This document shows positions 1-10,614 of a stretch of 64,000 nucleotides of DNA, in pieces; position 1 is the stretch's first letter, and each line of letters starts with the position of its first letter. The notes beneath the pieces were generated by a model. That model was not told the origin of the DNA and searched no databases. It saw nothing but the letters and a program-made list of their open reading frames with translations. Origin of the DNA: Agrypnia vestita (lineage: Eukaryota; Arthropoda; Insecta; Trichoptera; Phryganeidae); the NCBI GenBank assembly GCA_016648135.1, contig JADDOH010023624.1:62001-126000 (forward strand), read 5' to 3'. The position numbers were made by a program, and so were the translations under genes.

Positions 1-43
1 TGGTAATATTGTAAATATCAAATATTACAATTAATATAAATAA

Positions 44-185
44 TCATAATATAAGTGGCTTATGGTAAGTGGACTTGACGCTCCCCTGGTAATCTGGTAT
101 CGATGATTCGAGTCCCGTTCGAGAACATCAGCAAGTTATTCCTATTTTCATAGAGCAAGTGTTTAGCTTAGCTTAGAAATGAAAT
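44..185 (+). repeat. tRNA-derived SINE copy
   Basis: A tRNA-like head is visible: an A-box-like stretch at 61-72 (TATGGTAAGTGG) and a B-box-like stretch at 105-116 (GATTCGAGTCCC). The body continues with a CTATTTTCATAGAGCAAG segment and ends in AGCTTAGCTTAG. The same body occurs inverted at 24895-24985, which shows this is a dispersed family and not a single tRNA gene. The TTAGCTTAG ending is common in lepidopteran SINEs (established knowledge). No intact cloverleaf is seen, so it is not called a tRNA. Confidence 0.55.
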
Positions 186-960
186 TATAGTGTTTTTTAC
201 GCCCGTTATAATAAAGAAGCGATAAACTTAGTTATTATTTAATTTTTAGCTGTGAAATGAAATACGTGTTCGTACAAAACGAAATACGAAAAAAAAAATG
301 TGTTCATTCATTTTTGTACTGTCGGAACATGTTTAGTAAAGTTTGCTCTGTGGGAGCAAAGCGACATAATATAATATGGGAAATTTTGAAGAGGTAATTT
401 TTGAGTGGTAACGTTCTAAAGAATTCTGATTTATTTTATTTTTATTATTTCTATTTTTCAGTAAAGTACTTATATCATTCATTAAAGGTCATAATTATAT
501 CAGGCGTATGCAGGCAGTATATCGAAATACGAGTTGTTTGTAAGCATAAATTGTCATAGTAAATAGAAATACAGAATATCACGATAAACTTATTAAAATC
601 TGAAAAATACGCTGAAGCGGTTTAACCACTCCTGCAGGTCATCCGTGTATTTACAATTTGATAACGTCATTGGCAAAAAAAACGTCAATTTTGACACTGC
701 CTTCGTCACTGCTTTGGCTTTTCCTGATTTCCTGATTGACACCCTTATCGTAGTCCAACTTTGGCACCAAACTGGTCTAGTACCACTATCATAATAAACA
801 GCACCACACCATTTTCACTTGGATCATTGAAGAACAAACTACGCCAAAAACTCCACAATCATCCGTATTCCTGATACTTTTAACAAGGCTTTTGCAGATA
901 TTGAGAACTTTTGTTGAAAATCTCTGAATCCGTGTTTCTTATTAGGGAGGGCAAAGAGTT
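186..960. other. AT-rich stretch, nothing recognised
   Basis: No open frame of coding character, no tRNA-like box pair and no terminal repeats were found. The part nearest 960 may be the worn 3' UTR of the LINE that follows on the minus strand. Confidence 0.4.
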
Positions 961-1467
961 TCACGCTTGGGGGCCCGCCACCGCAAATGCCCGTTCGCTG
1001 AACCTAGTTTTCTGGAACTGACTTGCCGGTTCCACAACCCTTCCCACCGCTGAAGTAGGCGCTGACCTGAGAGTTTGACGCCTTCCATTTATGTTGTCTG
1101 GAATACAGAGCTCCTGAAGATAAAGAGGCGCCATGTACATCAACCAACACAGTTTGAACTCTCTCTTTAAAACGAAGCCAGTGCAATTCTCGCAGAAGAG
1201 ATGTTATGTGCGAGAATTTTGACGTTCCATATATTATCCGTGCTGCAGCGTTTAGAATAGATTGTAGTCTACCGAGCTGAAACATCGGTAGGCCAGCGTA
1301 GATACCATTACAATAGTCCACACGTGGTACAATACAATAAACGCATTAATGAGTAGATGGGCTGCCTCAGAGGGAAGATGTCTGCGAATACTTTTAATCT
1401 GTCTCAGTTGATAAAAGCATGTGCTGAGTTTTGAGTTTAAGTGAATTTTGAGGGGTATACTAACTCT
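961..1467 (-). pseudogene. L2/CR1-like LINE reverse transcriptase C-terminus, frameshifted
   Basis: Read on the minus strand, the end of a non-LTR retrotransposon reverse transcriptase is visible in pieces. The order is CFYQLRQIKSIRRHLPSEAAH (about 1400-1335), then DYCNGIYAGLP, LQSILNAAARIIYG and LLRELHWLRFKERVQ (about 1320-1150), then APLYLQELCIP and FSERAFAVAGPQA (1135-961). The DYCN, NAAARL and LHWL blocks are typical of the RT thumb region in L2/CR1-type LINEs. At least two frame changes, near 1325 and near 1150, separate the blocks, so this is a dead, 5'-truncated copy. The reading frame may continue upstream at 1764-1791 beyond the insertion described next. L2 is favoured over CR1 only by resemblance. 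Confidence 0.75.
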
Positions 1468-1763
1468 TTTTTATGTGTTAAATGAAATGAGAATGAAATG
1501 TGTTAAATGATACTGAGAAGCAAATCTCGACGTTTCGCTTAAGTCTTATCCAGCGTCATCAGGAGATCACCACGGGTGTTGAGGCCGAACTGTTTATTTC
1601 TTCCGATCTCGTAAACTATATGCACTTTATTCACTTCTTCTACGATTACGAAATTTGCTTCCTCAGTGAAATAAGCAGTTCATATAAAATATCCGTTTCA
1701 TTTAACACATAAATATGTCTAACGACAGTAATAATTACCTTTACTCTCTGGTATACTAACTCT
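1454..1763. mobile_element. Short insertion with 14-bp target duplication carrying a hammerhead-like motif
   Basis: The 14-mer GGTATACTAACTCT occurs at 1454-1467 and again at 1750-1763. Removing the intervening 282 bases and one copy leaves the minus-strand LINE frame open across the joint. Inside lies an imperfect inverted repeat, TTTATGTGTTAAATGAAA at 1470-1487 against 1696-1713, and the ribozyme-like core at 1524-1568. A 14-bp duplication fits target-primed retrotransposition better than a cut-and-paste transposon. It may be a non-autonomous Penelope-like element or a retrozyme-like SINE (inference). Confidence 0.5.
1524..1568 (-). ncRNA. Hammerhead ribozyme-like motif, best copy in window
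   Basis: On the minus strand: helix I 5' side ATCTC, core CTGATGA (1562-1556), one base C, helix II GCT...AGC (3 bp with an apical stretch of about 12 nt), GAAAC (1536-1532), then GTC (1531-1529) and helix I 3' side GAGAT. Helix I is 5 perfect pairs, and GTC is the canonical cleavage triplet. The ACGT palindrome around the GAAAC/GTC junction could form a minimal helix III, possibly in a dimer. The unpaired base before helix II departs from the textbook core, and helix II is short, so catalysis is uncertain. Confidence 0.5.
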
Positions 1764-3249
1764 GTTAAGGGTAAACTTGCGAGGTGACACATATTTTTTC
1801 ACACATGCGCGTGCGTGCGTACACCCACACACACATACTCGCAAACCAACTTAGGTACTATACGAAGAATAATAAAAAATAATAAAGTAAGGAACGGTAA
1901 GAAAATATGCTAAGGAAAAATTAACTTTTCCTTCGATCCTTACATTGCAGGCGTTATCTTCGTGCATTTGTCGGGATACCAAAATGGCTTGATGGTAATT
2001 TACAGATATGTAAGTGATTGGTTTTGTGATATTACAGTTGTCCACTTACATTTTCCGATTTTTCTCATTTTACCTGGATTCTAAAAAATGAACTAGCGTA
2101 TCATAAATTATAGCCAGGGCACTTGGGTCCCCGCGCTGGTCCTGGGAGCCGAGGTGGGCAGCAAGCTTAAGCTTTTGGGCGGAAAAATGACAAACTTTCC
2201 AGAGTTCAGAGGTCAATCGCAAATAAATCATTTAGAATTAGAAGTAGAGAAATTCGCGAAGTAGAAACAAAAGAAAGATTAAAAATAGGCGGAAGCTACA
2301 GGAAAGAGAAACGTGTAAAGTAAATCATTAGATTTTGTCACTTTAATGAAATGTCAAGTTATAACTAGATTATTTTATTTTATTCTTTAAATTTTTTATT
2401 TATTCAAATTATAGATAAAAATGCAGGGAAATTGACATTTGAAAAATTCTGGTCCATACATCTATTATTGGATTACAATAATATCTATAAAATTATTTAA
2501 ATGTCGTAATGTTAAAGAAAATTCCAAGTGATGTCAGATATTACCACTAGAACTTATGGTGATGCGGGCCTAAAGTGAGGGTGTACTCGACCACTCAAAG
2601 GTCTAGAACGCAGCGGCAGCGAAGAGGGATAATTATAATCGAACACGTCGCCTTGTATTCTCGTCATATGCAATGTGATGCCTTTGCTTCAATTCCTTCA
2701 GTTCCTAAAATTCTTAATTCTATATATTTTAATGTTCCGCAGAGATGAACAAGAGCACCATACTTTTTTAACTGGAACAATTTACAGCAAAAATTCTATG
2801 ATTAACCGTGTTCTTGACACTCGGAACTTGTTTTTGCAGATTTCGAAATTATTTGTTTAAGTTTTGAACAGTTGATCAACTATGTTAGGGGTAAACTTGC
2901 GAGGTGACACATTCCACTAACATTCACCAACTCACACTAACCTAACCTAACCTAACCTACATGTATTAAACTTACTCATGTAAAATAGGGGTTTCTTGCA
3001 ATTGAGCAAAGGCTCTATCTTATTATATCACTGATGTACACATGTAAGGAAACGTCTTATCAAAAATAAAAAATAAAATATCTCATAATCCCAGAAAAAT
3101 ATATTATAAATCTTATATATTTATTCATTTCGAAATAAAACGGACATAGTAAATGATATGTATGAATAAGAGCATGAGTTATCAGAATCGAATATATTAA
3201 CCTGTGTCTTATTATATTTCACATAGAAACAAATTTGAAATAACAACTA
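1764..3249. other. Intergenic stretch with a short tandem TTAGG-type repeat
   Basis: It contains a CA/CG-rich microsatellite (about 1801-1836), four CCTAA units at 2938-2959 (the insect telomere motif, too short to be more than interstitial) and a more GC-rich patch at 2560-2660. A 30-base segment, TTAGGGGTAAACTTGCGAGG and onwards at 2884-2912, matches 1764-1791, so part of this region is repeat-derived. Nothing coding was seen. Confidence 0.4.
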
Positions 3250-3795
3250 GCTGTTCGTATGCGGCGTGGCCCGGGCTTAGGATTTGGCTAAAAATAAGCT
3301 TGTGGGAAGAAGAAAGGTTCCATTGTTTTGCAAAATCAAAAAATCTGAATTAAATCGGTTAAACGATGTAGATTTGTATAGAAAATTATCCGCGTGCCTT
3401 TGCACGCGTAAATTTTTAGTAACTTTTGGTCATATTTCATCAATTTGTGTATTATCCTTAACATATAGATACATGTCATTTTTTATAGAAATTTTTGAGT
3501 TCTACAACTTCTCAATAGAAAATATTTAAATATCTCTTACTGTTAAGGCAGTGTTCATATAAAACGCGTCGCTCGACCATTTTTTCGTCGTCCTTAGTTG
3601 TAAAATAGATTACCATGAAAAGCTCTTCTATTTTAACGGGAAAATATATAGTCTAATGTCCTGTCCACCCTGAAAGTCTATTGTAAATATTGTTGAAAGA
3701 ATTTTTGAAAACGATGAGTAGTTTCGGATATTACCTCCTACATCCAAATTTACAAACATAACCTCTTTATATATTAGTATAGATAAGAAGAACAA
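3250..3795 (+). repeat. Dispersed repeat with ATTAGTATAGAT tail (Proto2/RTE-like 3' end)
   Basis: The copy runs from a CACGCGTAAATTTTTAGT segment through CTGAAAGTCTATTGTAAAT and GATGAGTAGTTTCGG to the end CTTTATATATTAGTATAGAT. Homologous copies are at 8734-9085, 57315-57480 and 58321-58500. Repeats with GAGTAGTTTCGGAGATTA followed by an ATTAGTATAGAT end are widespread in Lepidoptera and are usually assigned to Proto2/RTE-type LINE tails (established knowledge). No intact frame is left. Confidence 0.6.
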
Positions 3796-3998
3796 ATAAA
3801 GAATATAAGACAAGAACAGTAGCATTAGATTGGAAAATAATGAAGTAATAAAATAATGAAATATAACAAGAGGAGCGAAACTTTTGTTATATCTTGCTTC
3901 GCAGAGCATTTTATACATGCGTTTGGATATTAATTAAGTCGTTGACATGTTAAATCAGCGAACAGGGAATAACACAAGAATAAGAAAACTCACATATA

Positions 3999-4536
3999 CA
4001 GGGTTATTTGTAAAACATTAATAACCTCGCAGGACTATATTCCTGCCTTGATTATGAGTCGAAAATGTTCAAGCTATTATGACCTAATATCAATAGTTAT
4101 GGAGATATGCGACGTCAAAGTTTGCATTTTTTTCAATATTTCTGACTTATTTTTTGTAAAACATTGGAGCATCATTACAGTAACTCATACCGATTACGAA
4201 AAATTCATTCGTTTCAATACAAGTTAAATAAAATGATAAAAACCCTGAAAAAATTCCAATTGGAATGTTTTCCAATTGGAATTCGAAGGTTTTTATTTTT
4301 TTTATTTGACTTGTATTAAAGGGAATAAATTTTTCATATTCGATATAAGTTACTGTAATGATAGTCCAACGTTGTACAAAAAATAAGTCGGAAATATTGA
4401 AAAAAAAATGCAGACTTTGATGTCGCATATCTCCATAACTATTGATATTAGGTCATAATAGCTTGAAAATTTTCGATTCACAATCAAGGCAGGAATATAG
4501 TCCTGCGAGGTTATTAATGTTTTACAAATAACCCTG
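3999..4536. mobile_element. Fold-back MITE, TATA-flanked
   Basis: Long inverted arms start CAGGGTTATTTGTAAAACAT and mirror each other over most of the element. The centre has repeated TTCCAATTGGAA palindromes near 4255-4285. TATA stands directly outside both ends (3995-3998 and 4537-4540), which fits a TA or TATA target duplication. A second copy with the same flanks is at 57812-58317. There is no coding capacity, so it would be mobilised in trans by an unknown transposase. Confidence 0.75.
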
Positions 4537-5735
4537 TATATTTTCTATTCATAACCTTATATGTGGTGAAATATAACATAACGTTTTCAATAATTAAAAA
4601 CATGTAAAAGGGTAAAAGGAAGAAGCCTTTGGGGTGTCCTCCTCCCCCGGAAGCGACGCCCGCCCCCACACATAGAACAATAGATTCGCTAGCGTAATTT
4701 ATTATTTCTCCTCCCGCTATAAATAGTGCAATCTGTACGGAGGAATTAGGCCCCGCAGATAGACGGTATTGGCTACTACACCCCCATAAATCGGATTTAG
4801 GGGTGAAGTATTCCAGACAAAATTGGAAAGAAATTTGCGAAAAATATTAATACGAAACTAGACAAGATTTACCTCCACCATATTCTCATATAAAATCATG
4901 CACTCAGATAAAAATACAACCAAAATATAATATTGGTAACTTATAATATGTTTCCTTACAAGTTTATTATTTTTTAGACATCAGATAATGGATATTTTCC
5001 TAACCTTCGGGTACCGAATGAGCGAAAAACATCGGAGCCGAAGCGGGGTACAAGCGGGACCCCATTGAAATTTGAGTTTGAATGAAGTATAATTTGAAAA
5101 TATTGTATAATATTAAACGTTAATATTAATTACATTTCTTATACAACGCGAACAAAATTTTACTAAATTTGTCGCCATTTTATAAGAAATTGTAATATTT
5201 TGACGTCTCATAATTCACAAGCCTCTCATAATTCAGAAGCTTTTCAAGCAGAATGAAGTAACCGCATCATATAGAATATTGCCGATTGTCTATGGAAAAA
5301 CATTTTTTTTTCACTTTGGCTCTCTTACTCCACATTATCATTTAATTTTCGTTTGGTGTTGTGTTCTTTGGGATATTTATGAGAATTATAAAAGAATACC
5401 AGCTCAATATCATCTACAATTATAAATATAATAGTTTAAAAAATTTATTTATAAGATCTTTGGGGTTATGTTGTGTCCCGTTCCAAAAAGGGAGTGTTAA
5501 TAGTTTTTTATTCTGGTTATCGATGATTCTTGTAGGTTTCGGCAACCCAAAATTGTATACGTGTTGTGCCTTATTTATGTTTTCTAGAAGCGTCAATTCA
5601 CGGTTAGTTGATAATTCTATTGAAATTCGCAAGCTTTATCATAAGACGCTATTTCAAAGAGAGGCCAAGAAGCCAAATTGCAGAAGCGAAACATATCACA
5701 AAACACTCAGGCTTGAGTAAATGTAAATCACATAG
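4537..5735. other. Mostly AT-rich, with one GC-richer island
   Basis: Bases 4620-4800 are GC-richer than their surroundings (CCTCCCCCGGAAGCGACGCC, GCTATAAATAGTGCAATC) and not part of a repeat seen elsewhere here. They could be a regulatory element. The remainder is AT-rich. Open frames at 5361-5720 and on the opposite strand are not coding-like and are rejected. Confidence 0.3.
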
Positions 5736-5740
5736 ATTAA

Positions 5741-5820
5741 TTTTGACGTCATCGGGAATCGAACCCGGAACCCTCGATGTGAGAAGTGTTATACCTACTG
5801 GGCTACAAGGGCCACTATTT
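5741..5820 (-). repeat. tRNA-derived SINE head
   Basis: On the minus strand the stretch reads TAGCCCAGTAGG (A box, 5805-5794) and, about 30 bases on, GGTTCGATTCCC (B box, 5765-5754), with normal spacing for an internal RNA polymerase III promoter. The presumed acceptor ends do not pair, and non-tRNA sequence follows without a T-run at the right place. A SINE head or tRNA pseudogene is therefore more likely than a working tRNA. Confidence 0.6.
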
Positions 5821-6654
5821 TTACCCTGTATCCATCCATTCATCCTGCCTCCGCTGAATCATTTTACATATACTACGCACCACACACAATACACATCATG
5901 TGCCGACACAATGAGACAATGAGAACGGGTGGACACTTTCTCCCCTAACCAGCCAAACATCCGTTAGTTGCAACCGTCCTTAGGAAGATGGAGTGATATC
6001 AAAAAATTGGCGACTGTAAATTAATCAATATGGTTTGAACAAAGATTTTTCGTTTATAAAAATTAACTGTATTTCTAACCATAATTTTAATGCTTTAAAC
6101 ATACAAAACGACAAACAAATTAATAACGTACGACTTACTCCGTTAAAAATAAATTCTACAAGCATCTTGGGAAATAAATATCTCCAAATTGATCTGATAG
6201 TATCTTTATAGCCGTGTTCATTGAGGGGAAATAAAATATCGCTCTAGATAGAGAGAAGTTGGTATTTGAGTTTAAAAAACAAATCTGAAATATCTTGAGG
6301 TAGGTACCTACTGTTGAATCGACAGACATTAAAATGTGGATCTTGATAGCTACTGGGCTTTGGTATCGGTTGAATCAATCGGCAGGTTGAAAATAAGGAA
6401 TATATTCATTCCCTTCCAAATTCCTTTAGGTTACTATTTTTGGAATAGAGATTTGTTAAATTATAATAAACCAACCATCATGCAATTTAAGATAAAGGTT
6501 GTTGTTAGATCCGGGGTTTGGGCTCATGAGGGTCGTAAAGAGTATCTATGCAAAATTTTAAATGTATAGCATTCATGCTTTTGTATTCAATAATATCCAC
6601 ATTTTATATTTGTACTCTAATTTTATAGTTATGTAGCATTTTTTTTATTTTGAT
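5821..6654. other. No recognised gene
   Basis: This is AT-rich DNA with scattered simple sequence. An open frame at 6336-6569 has no recognisable domain and an amino-acid make-up expected by chance. Confidence 0.35.
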
Positions 6655-6772
6655 CTCACTTTATTGTAAGCTGCTCATCTCGGCACAGGTTCTTCCTAGT
6701 GAGATGAGCGGCTCCTTTTCCTACCGGTGTGTATCAAGATGAAGGTAAATAAATAAAAATGAAATATAACAA
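6655..6772 (+). repeat. Probable LINE 3' tail
   Basis: It resembles the terminal part of a non-LTR retrotransposon. A structured segment with the inverted pieces CTCATCTCGG and GAGATGAGCG is followed by GATGAAGGTAAATAAATAAA. The AAATAAATAAA ending is a usual LINE tail. No RT frame remains next to it, so the family is unknown. Confidence 0.4.
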
Positions 6773-7419
6773 TTATTGATACTAATTAATAAAATAAATA
6801 CCCTCAATTGGTGGAAGGGGGTAAGTTGGTCAGGGGTTTGGGAGGGTATCTCTGTTTCGCGCGGTATCCTAAAGAGAATCTATGCAAAAAATTGAATGGG
6901 TGTATAAGATTTAATTTGGAACTGATTTACATTTGTGTATAGTAAGTTATATGTTGATTTTGAATTTTGTAAATTTAGATTATTAACTTTTTTTTAGAAC
7001 ACTAGAATGTTCGCGCCCGAAAAATATCATTTGAAAATATTGCTTCGTATTATGTCCCTCAATAAACGCAGTTTTAAACGTAAACTCCCTCACCGCCTGG
7101 CGGCGGATTATTTATAGCTACTCCGTGTTCTCTCTATAGAACCTCTCGACCACTTCTGCACTTTTTCGAAAGCGCGTGACGTATCGAACCTTCTGGAAAG
7201 TTTTAGATGCATCTTCTTCTTTTTTTATCGTATCAATATTTATGATAAATTATTTAAGATCATTGCCGAAAAAACAAGCAAACTGTTCCCTAAGAATTGT
7301 TTTATTCCTAAGAATTTTCATGAAGTGGTTTCACCAATCTTCAGTGGTGTGTATGTAATTTGTGATAACTTGGTACGATAATAACGATAGAGTACATAAT
7401 GGCAGTGAATTTTTAATAG
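6773..7419. other. No recognised gene; small GC-richer patch
   Basis: A GC-richer patch at 7085-7175 contains GGCGGCGGATTATTTATAGC, which has homeodomain-like cores, and a CGTGACGTA stretch. The remainder is AT-rich. Confidence 0.3.
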
Positions 7420-7758
7420 GATATAAGCAGGACAAACAATTCTATTTCAAAATACATCCACACATTAAATAATTCATCACAAAATGACAGAGACGTCATA
7501 GTCTATAAAGACTTAAGATCACATAAATTATCGATTTATATCTTGGATATTGATGGACCTCGTGCGCTCTCAGAAGCGCTTCGACAATTGTATAAACTTG
7601 TAAGGAAAATGAGTGAGACTATAAAAACATGCGACATATGTATTGACATACTTGTCGATAGTTGTGAATACGAAAATACGGATATAGTCCGAGCGCTGAA
7701 CTATCACATTTATCAAGTGGCGGCAGCTATTCTTAACCCTTATCCATATAAGTATTGA
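7420..7758 (+). CDS. Unrecognised open frame, possible exon or element fragment
   Basis: The frame is open from just after a TAG at 7417 to a TGA at 7756, about 112 codons. There is no ATG near its start. The second half has less AT-biased codons than its surroundings and encodes a plausible globular stretch: YKDLRSHKLSIYILDIDG, then PRALSEALRQLYKLVRKMSE and two cysteines in TCDICIDILVDSC. I recognise no domain. A gag-like fragment of a degraded retroelement or an internal exon are both possible, and chance is a real alternative. No clear splice sites were established. Confidence 0.2.
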   Translation, partial: DISRTNNSISKYIHTLNNSSQNDRDVIVYKDLRSHKLSIYILDIDGPRALSEALRQLYKLVRKMSETIKTCDICIDILVDSCEYENTDIVRALNYHIYQVAAAILNPYPYKY

Positions 7759-7989
7759 AAATGAAAATTTATATCTAGGTTTCAGAGCTAGTTTACAATA
7801 TTCTCACGAGACAGGACAGAAACACTTAAAAATAATTTAAACTCTTATGTGTTGCGCAAAGTCACTGGACACCAACTAAATCGGAACTAAACAATTCTTC
7901 TTATAAAAGTAAATTATAATAATTTATATTGATGGATTTGGCATCTACGTTATAGAGATTATTCATGATGATCATTGAATTCAGTAATC

Positions 7990-8375
7990 ACTAAACATAA
8001 TTAATAAAAAATAAACTTTGTTTTCACCATTTTTTTATTGATAAATACCAACATGTTTCAGAGCCCGTGGCCCTTCGTCAGGATACAACTGTATACTAAC
8101 AAATTAAAAATCAAAAAACGATGTATAAACAGTCAAAATATAAAAATTATATAGGTATGAGAAATTAATAATAATGAAGTACCTACTATTTGAAAAAGAG
8201 CTGGTTATTTATAATATTCAATTTACTATTAACACTTTTTCTTATTTCCAAAATTTCTAATTTATCAATCAAAGGAATGATCCACGAACGAATGGGCCCC
8301 GGGCTCTGAAACATGTTGATATTTTTCAATAAAAAAGTGGTGAAAACAAAGTTTATTTCTATTAATTATATTAAT
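7990..8375. mobile_element. Inverted-arm element with hammerhead-like motifs (family 1)
   Basis: Two arms of about 85 bases face each other, at 7990-8075 and 8285-8375. Both contain ACTTTGTTTTCACCA or its complement and ACATGTT next to the motif. On the minus strand 8081-8055 reads CTGACGA, AGGGCC-ACG-GGCTCT (six pairs, one G-T) and GAAAC followed by ATGTT. On the plus strand 8286-8312 reads GAACGAA, TGGGCC...GGCTCT and GAAAC. The motifs therefore sit at the inner edges of the arms. Relatives are at 32780, 37850 and 57540. A non-autonomous Penelope-like element is the favoured reading. Confidence 0.55.
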
Positions 8376-8733
8376 AATGTTACCACAAAATTGCTTTTTA
8401 TGAAAAAATCATGAAATATTTGTCATTTAGTTAGTGAAATATAATTTTAATAATCATTAAACACATTTATAGGTAACAAAGTTAATGTTTTCCACCTTTT
8501 TTAATGATCATTTAGAATATATTTTTGGACACAACACCCACTACATTCATCCTTTTCCATTTCATGAGTACTTATTTTAAACTCCTCGAAGAACGATTAG
8601 AAATATCATCTATAGCACAAGTATCGACACGTGGTGAATTCGGTTCATGATGACTCAACAAGAAATGCTTCTGAGATAAATGGTCATCTTGCAGCATTTT
8701 GATTACCAGAAGACCAGATTTAGTACTAGCTTT
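8376..8733. other. No recognised gene
   Basis: This is AT-rich sequence between two repeats. A minus-strand open frame at 8572-8835 overlaps the following repeat and shows no domain. Confidence 0.35.
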
Positions 8734-9085
8734 GCATGCGGCTTTATACGCGTAGATTTTTAATAATTTGTGTATTAACCCTAAAATACAGATATATGTC
8801 ATCGCAGATTTTTTATAGAACTTTTTAAGGTCCAATACTTCTCTGTATAAAATATTTAAATATCCCTTACCGTTAAGGCAGCATTCGTAAAAAGTGCATC
8901 GCTGTAAAATAGGTCACCACGAAAAGCACTTTTATTTTAACGGGATAATATGTAAACTTTTTATACCCTGAAAGTCCATTCTAAATATTGGTAAAATAAT
9001 TTTTGAAATCGGATGAGTAGTTTCGGAGATTATCTTCTACATCCAAACTTACAAACTTTACCTCTTTATATATTAGCATATATAA
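8734..9085 (+). repeat. ATTAG-tailed dispersed repeat, second copy
   Basis: It matches 3375-3795 over most of its length: the ACGCGTAGATTTTTA start, a CTGAAAGTCCATTCTAAAT segment, GATGAGTAGTTTCGGAGATT and the end CTCTTTATATATTAGCATAT. It is diverged enough to be an old copy. Confidence 0.6.
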
Positions 9086-10614
9086 TATCATATCTATATC
9101 AACGGTCCCTACGTATTGCCTACTTTCAAATCTACGAAAATTACATTTTCGTTTTACAATCTCAAACTATACAATTTACTCCATATTTAATGATAATTAA
9201 AAAACGTTTTATTCGCCAAGAAAATGTTTTGTTGTTTTTACACTACAGTGTGAGCGACAGAAACGAACGATTCATTAAGACAATTCTTTTGCCCATTCAA
9301 TTTTATGAACCCCGTGTAGTGTGTTGATTATTTGTTTGAATAAAAATTAATCATATTTTCGATGAGTTATTTTTTTATTCGATTTTCATCGCACCGAATA
9401 CGTGGCTATGTTTTCAGTTTAATGTTATTATTTAAAAAATTTAAAAAATAGGGTTGTCAGCGACTAGGATTGGCAGCCCTGCTCTCGAATCCGTTTCTGG
9501 ATAAGTTCTAAAATTTATTTCCATTACAATTCCAGCTAATTCGCTTTCCTCTATTCGGGAACCGTGTGTGTATCTTTATCTCTTTCCAGCAACAACCGAC
9601 TCCCGCCCCTAATTCGGAAATTCAAGCCAAGCTTTCGGAAATAACCTGAGTCAAAAAAAATCTCACCATCGATTTCAATAGATGTGTACACTGACATTAT
9701 AACTTGACATTGTGAAAATAATTAATTTTGAAACAAATTTAATACTATTTGTAAAAAATATAAAATACAAATAAAAATTAAATACATATTTATATAAATA
9801 ACCAGTCCCTTTTTACGAATAGAATCTATTGTCAAGCATAGGCAAAATATGACAAAAATTAAATACAACTTATATAACGTCATAATAAAAATAACGTTCG
9901 TTATAAAAACAAGGAGCAATGTGTGTACTACAATACATTTTATTTTTTTGAAAAAAATGCTCATTAGTTTTTATTCGAATCTGACTATGGCGGTGAATTT
10001 TTATTTCGTCCTCTTTGAAAAATTAAAAAAAAATACAAGAAGAAGAATCTTTAAAAACCTGTCTGGTTGAGAAGCCTATTTGAGAATTAATATTATTAAG
10101 ATCTCTCGGGTTATAATTAGGGGTTTGAGATGTATGGGGAAAATTTCTTACCAGCCTAATATTCCGTATATATTGATTCATCAACTACATGATATACCAT
10201 TTTAAGTGAATACAAATTGTAAAAATGTCTAAGAATATTATTAGAACAGTAGCGAATGATACGAGCCAATTCTAAAAAAATGGCAATAGTGATATTCTCA
10301 CTTATTTGCCGTTATGAAGTTCGAGTGAAATACTTTGATCAGCTGTATTTGAAGATGGTAAGCAAACACTTTTTTTATTTCAGAGCTTACTTGACTCGTG
10401 GTGTTTCTGAAATCTCTCATTGGATTTGAACACCCCCCTTCTGCTGAAGTAAATGCAGCCCTTGTATAAGTTACGCCTTATACAAACCAGCGGCATTGTG
10501 TTAAATCGCTATCTGACTTGTCGTACCGTTACGATAATTATTTATAAAAGCTCTCTTATCTTTGTATCATAGTATAGTTTATTATGAATAATAATTTAAA
10601 CTCTACAACACTTT
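9086..10614. other. AT-rich, no recognised gene
   Basis: Open frames at 9013-9327, 9722-9964 and 9849-10070 are rich in I, F, Y, K and N, as expected from AT-rich chance frames. A short GC-richer patch lies at 9450-9620. No repeat ends were identified. Confidence 0.35.

Noticed and set aside
2938..2959. CCTAA repeats as a telomere
   Set aside because: Only about four units, embedded in ordinary sequence. At most an interstitial motif.
5361..5720. 119-codon plus-strand frame
   Set aside because: Its composition is chance-like for AT-rich DNA, it overlaps an opposite-strand frame, and part lies in the SINE body.
5741..5820. Working tRNA gene
   Set aside because: A and B boxes are good, but acceptor pairing and the expected terminator are missing, so it is listed as a SINE head.
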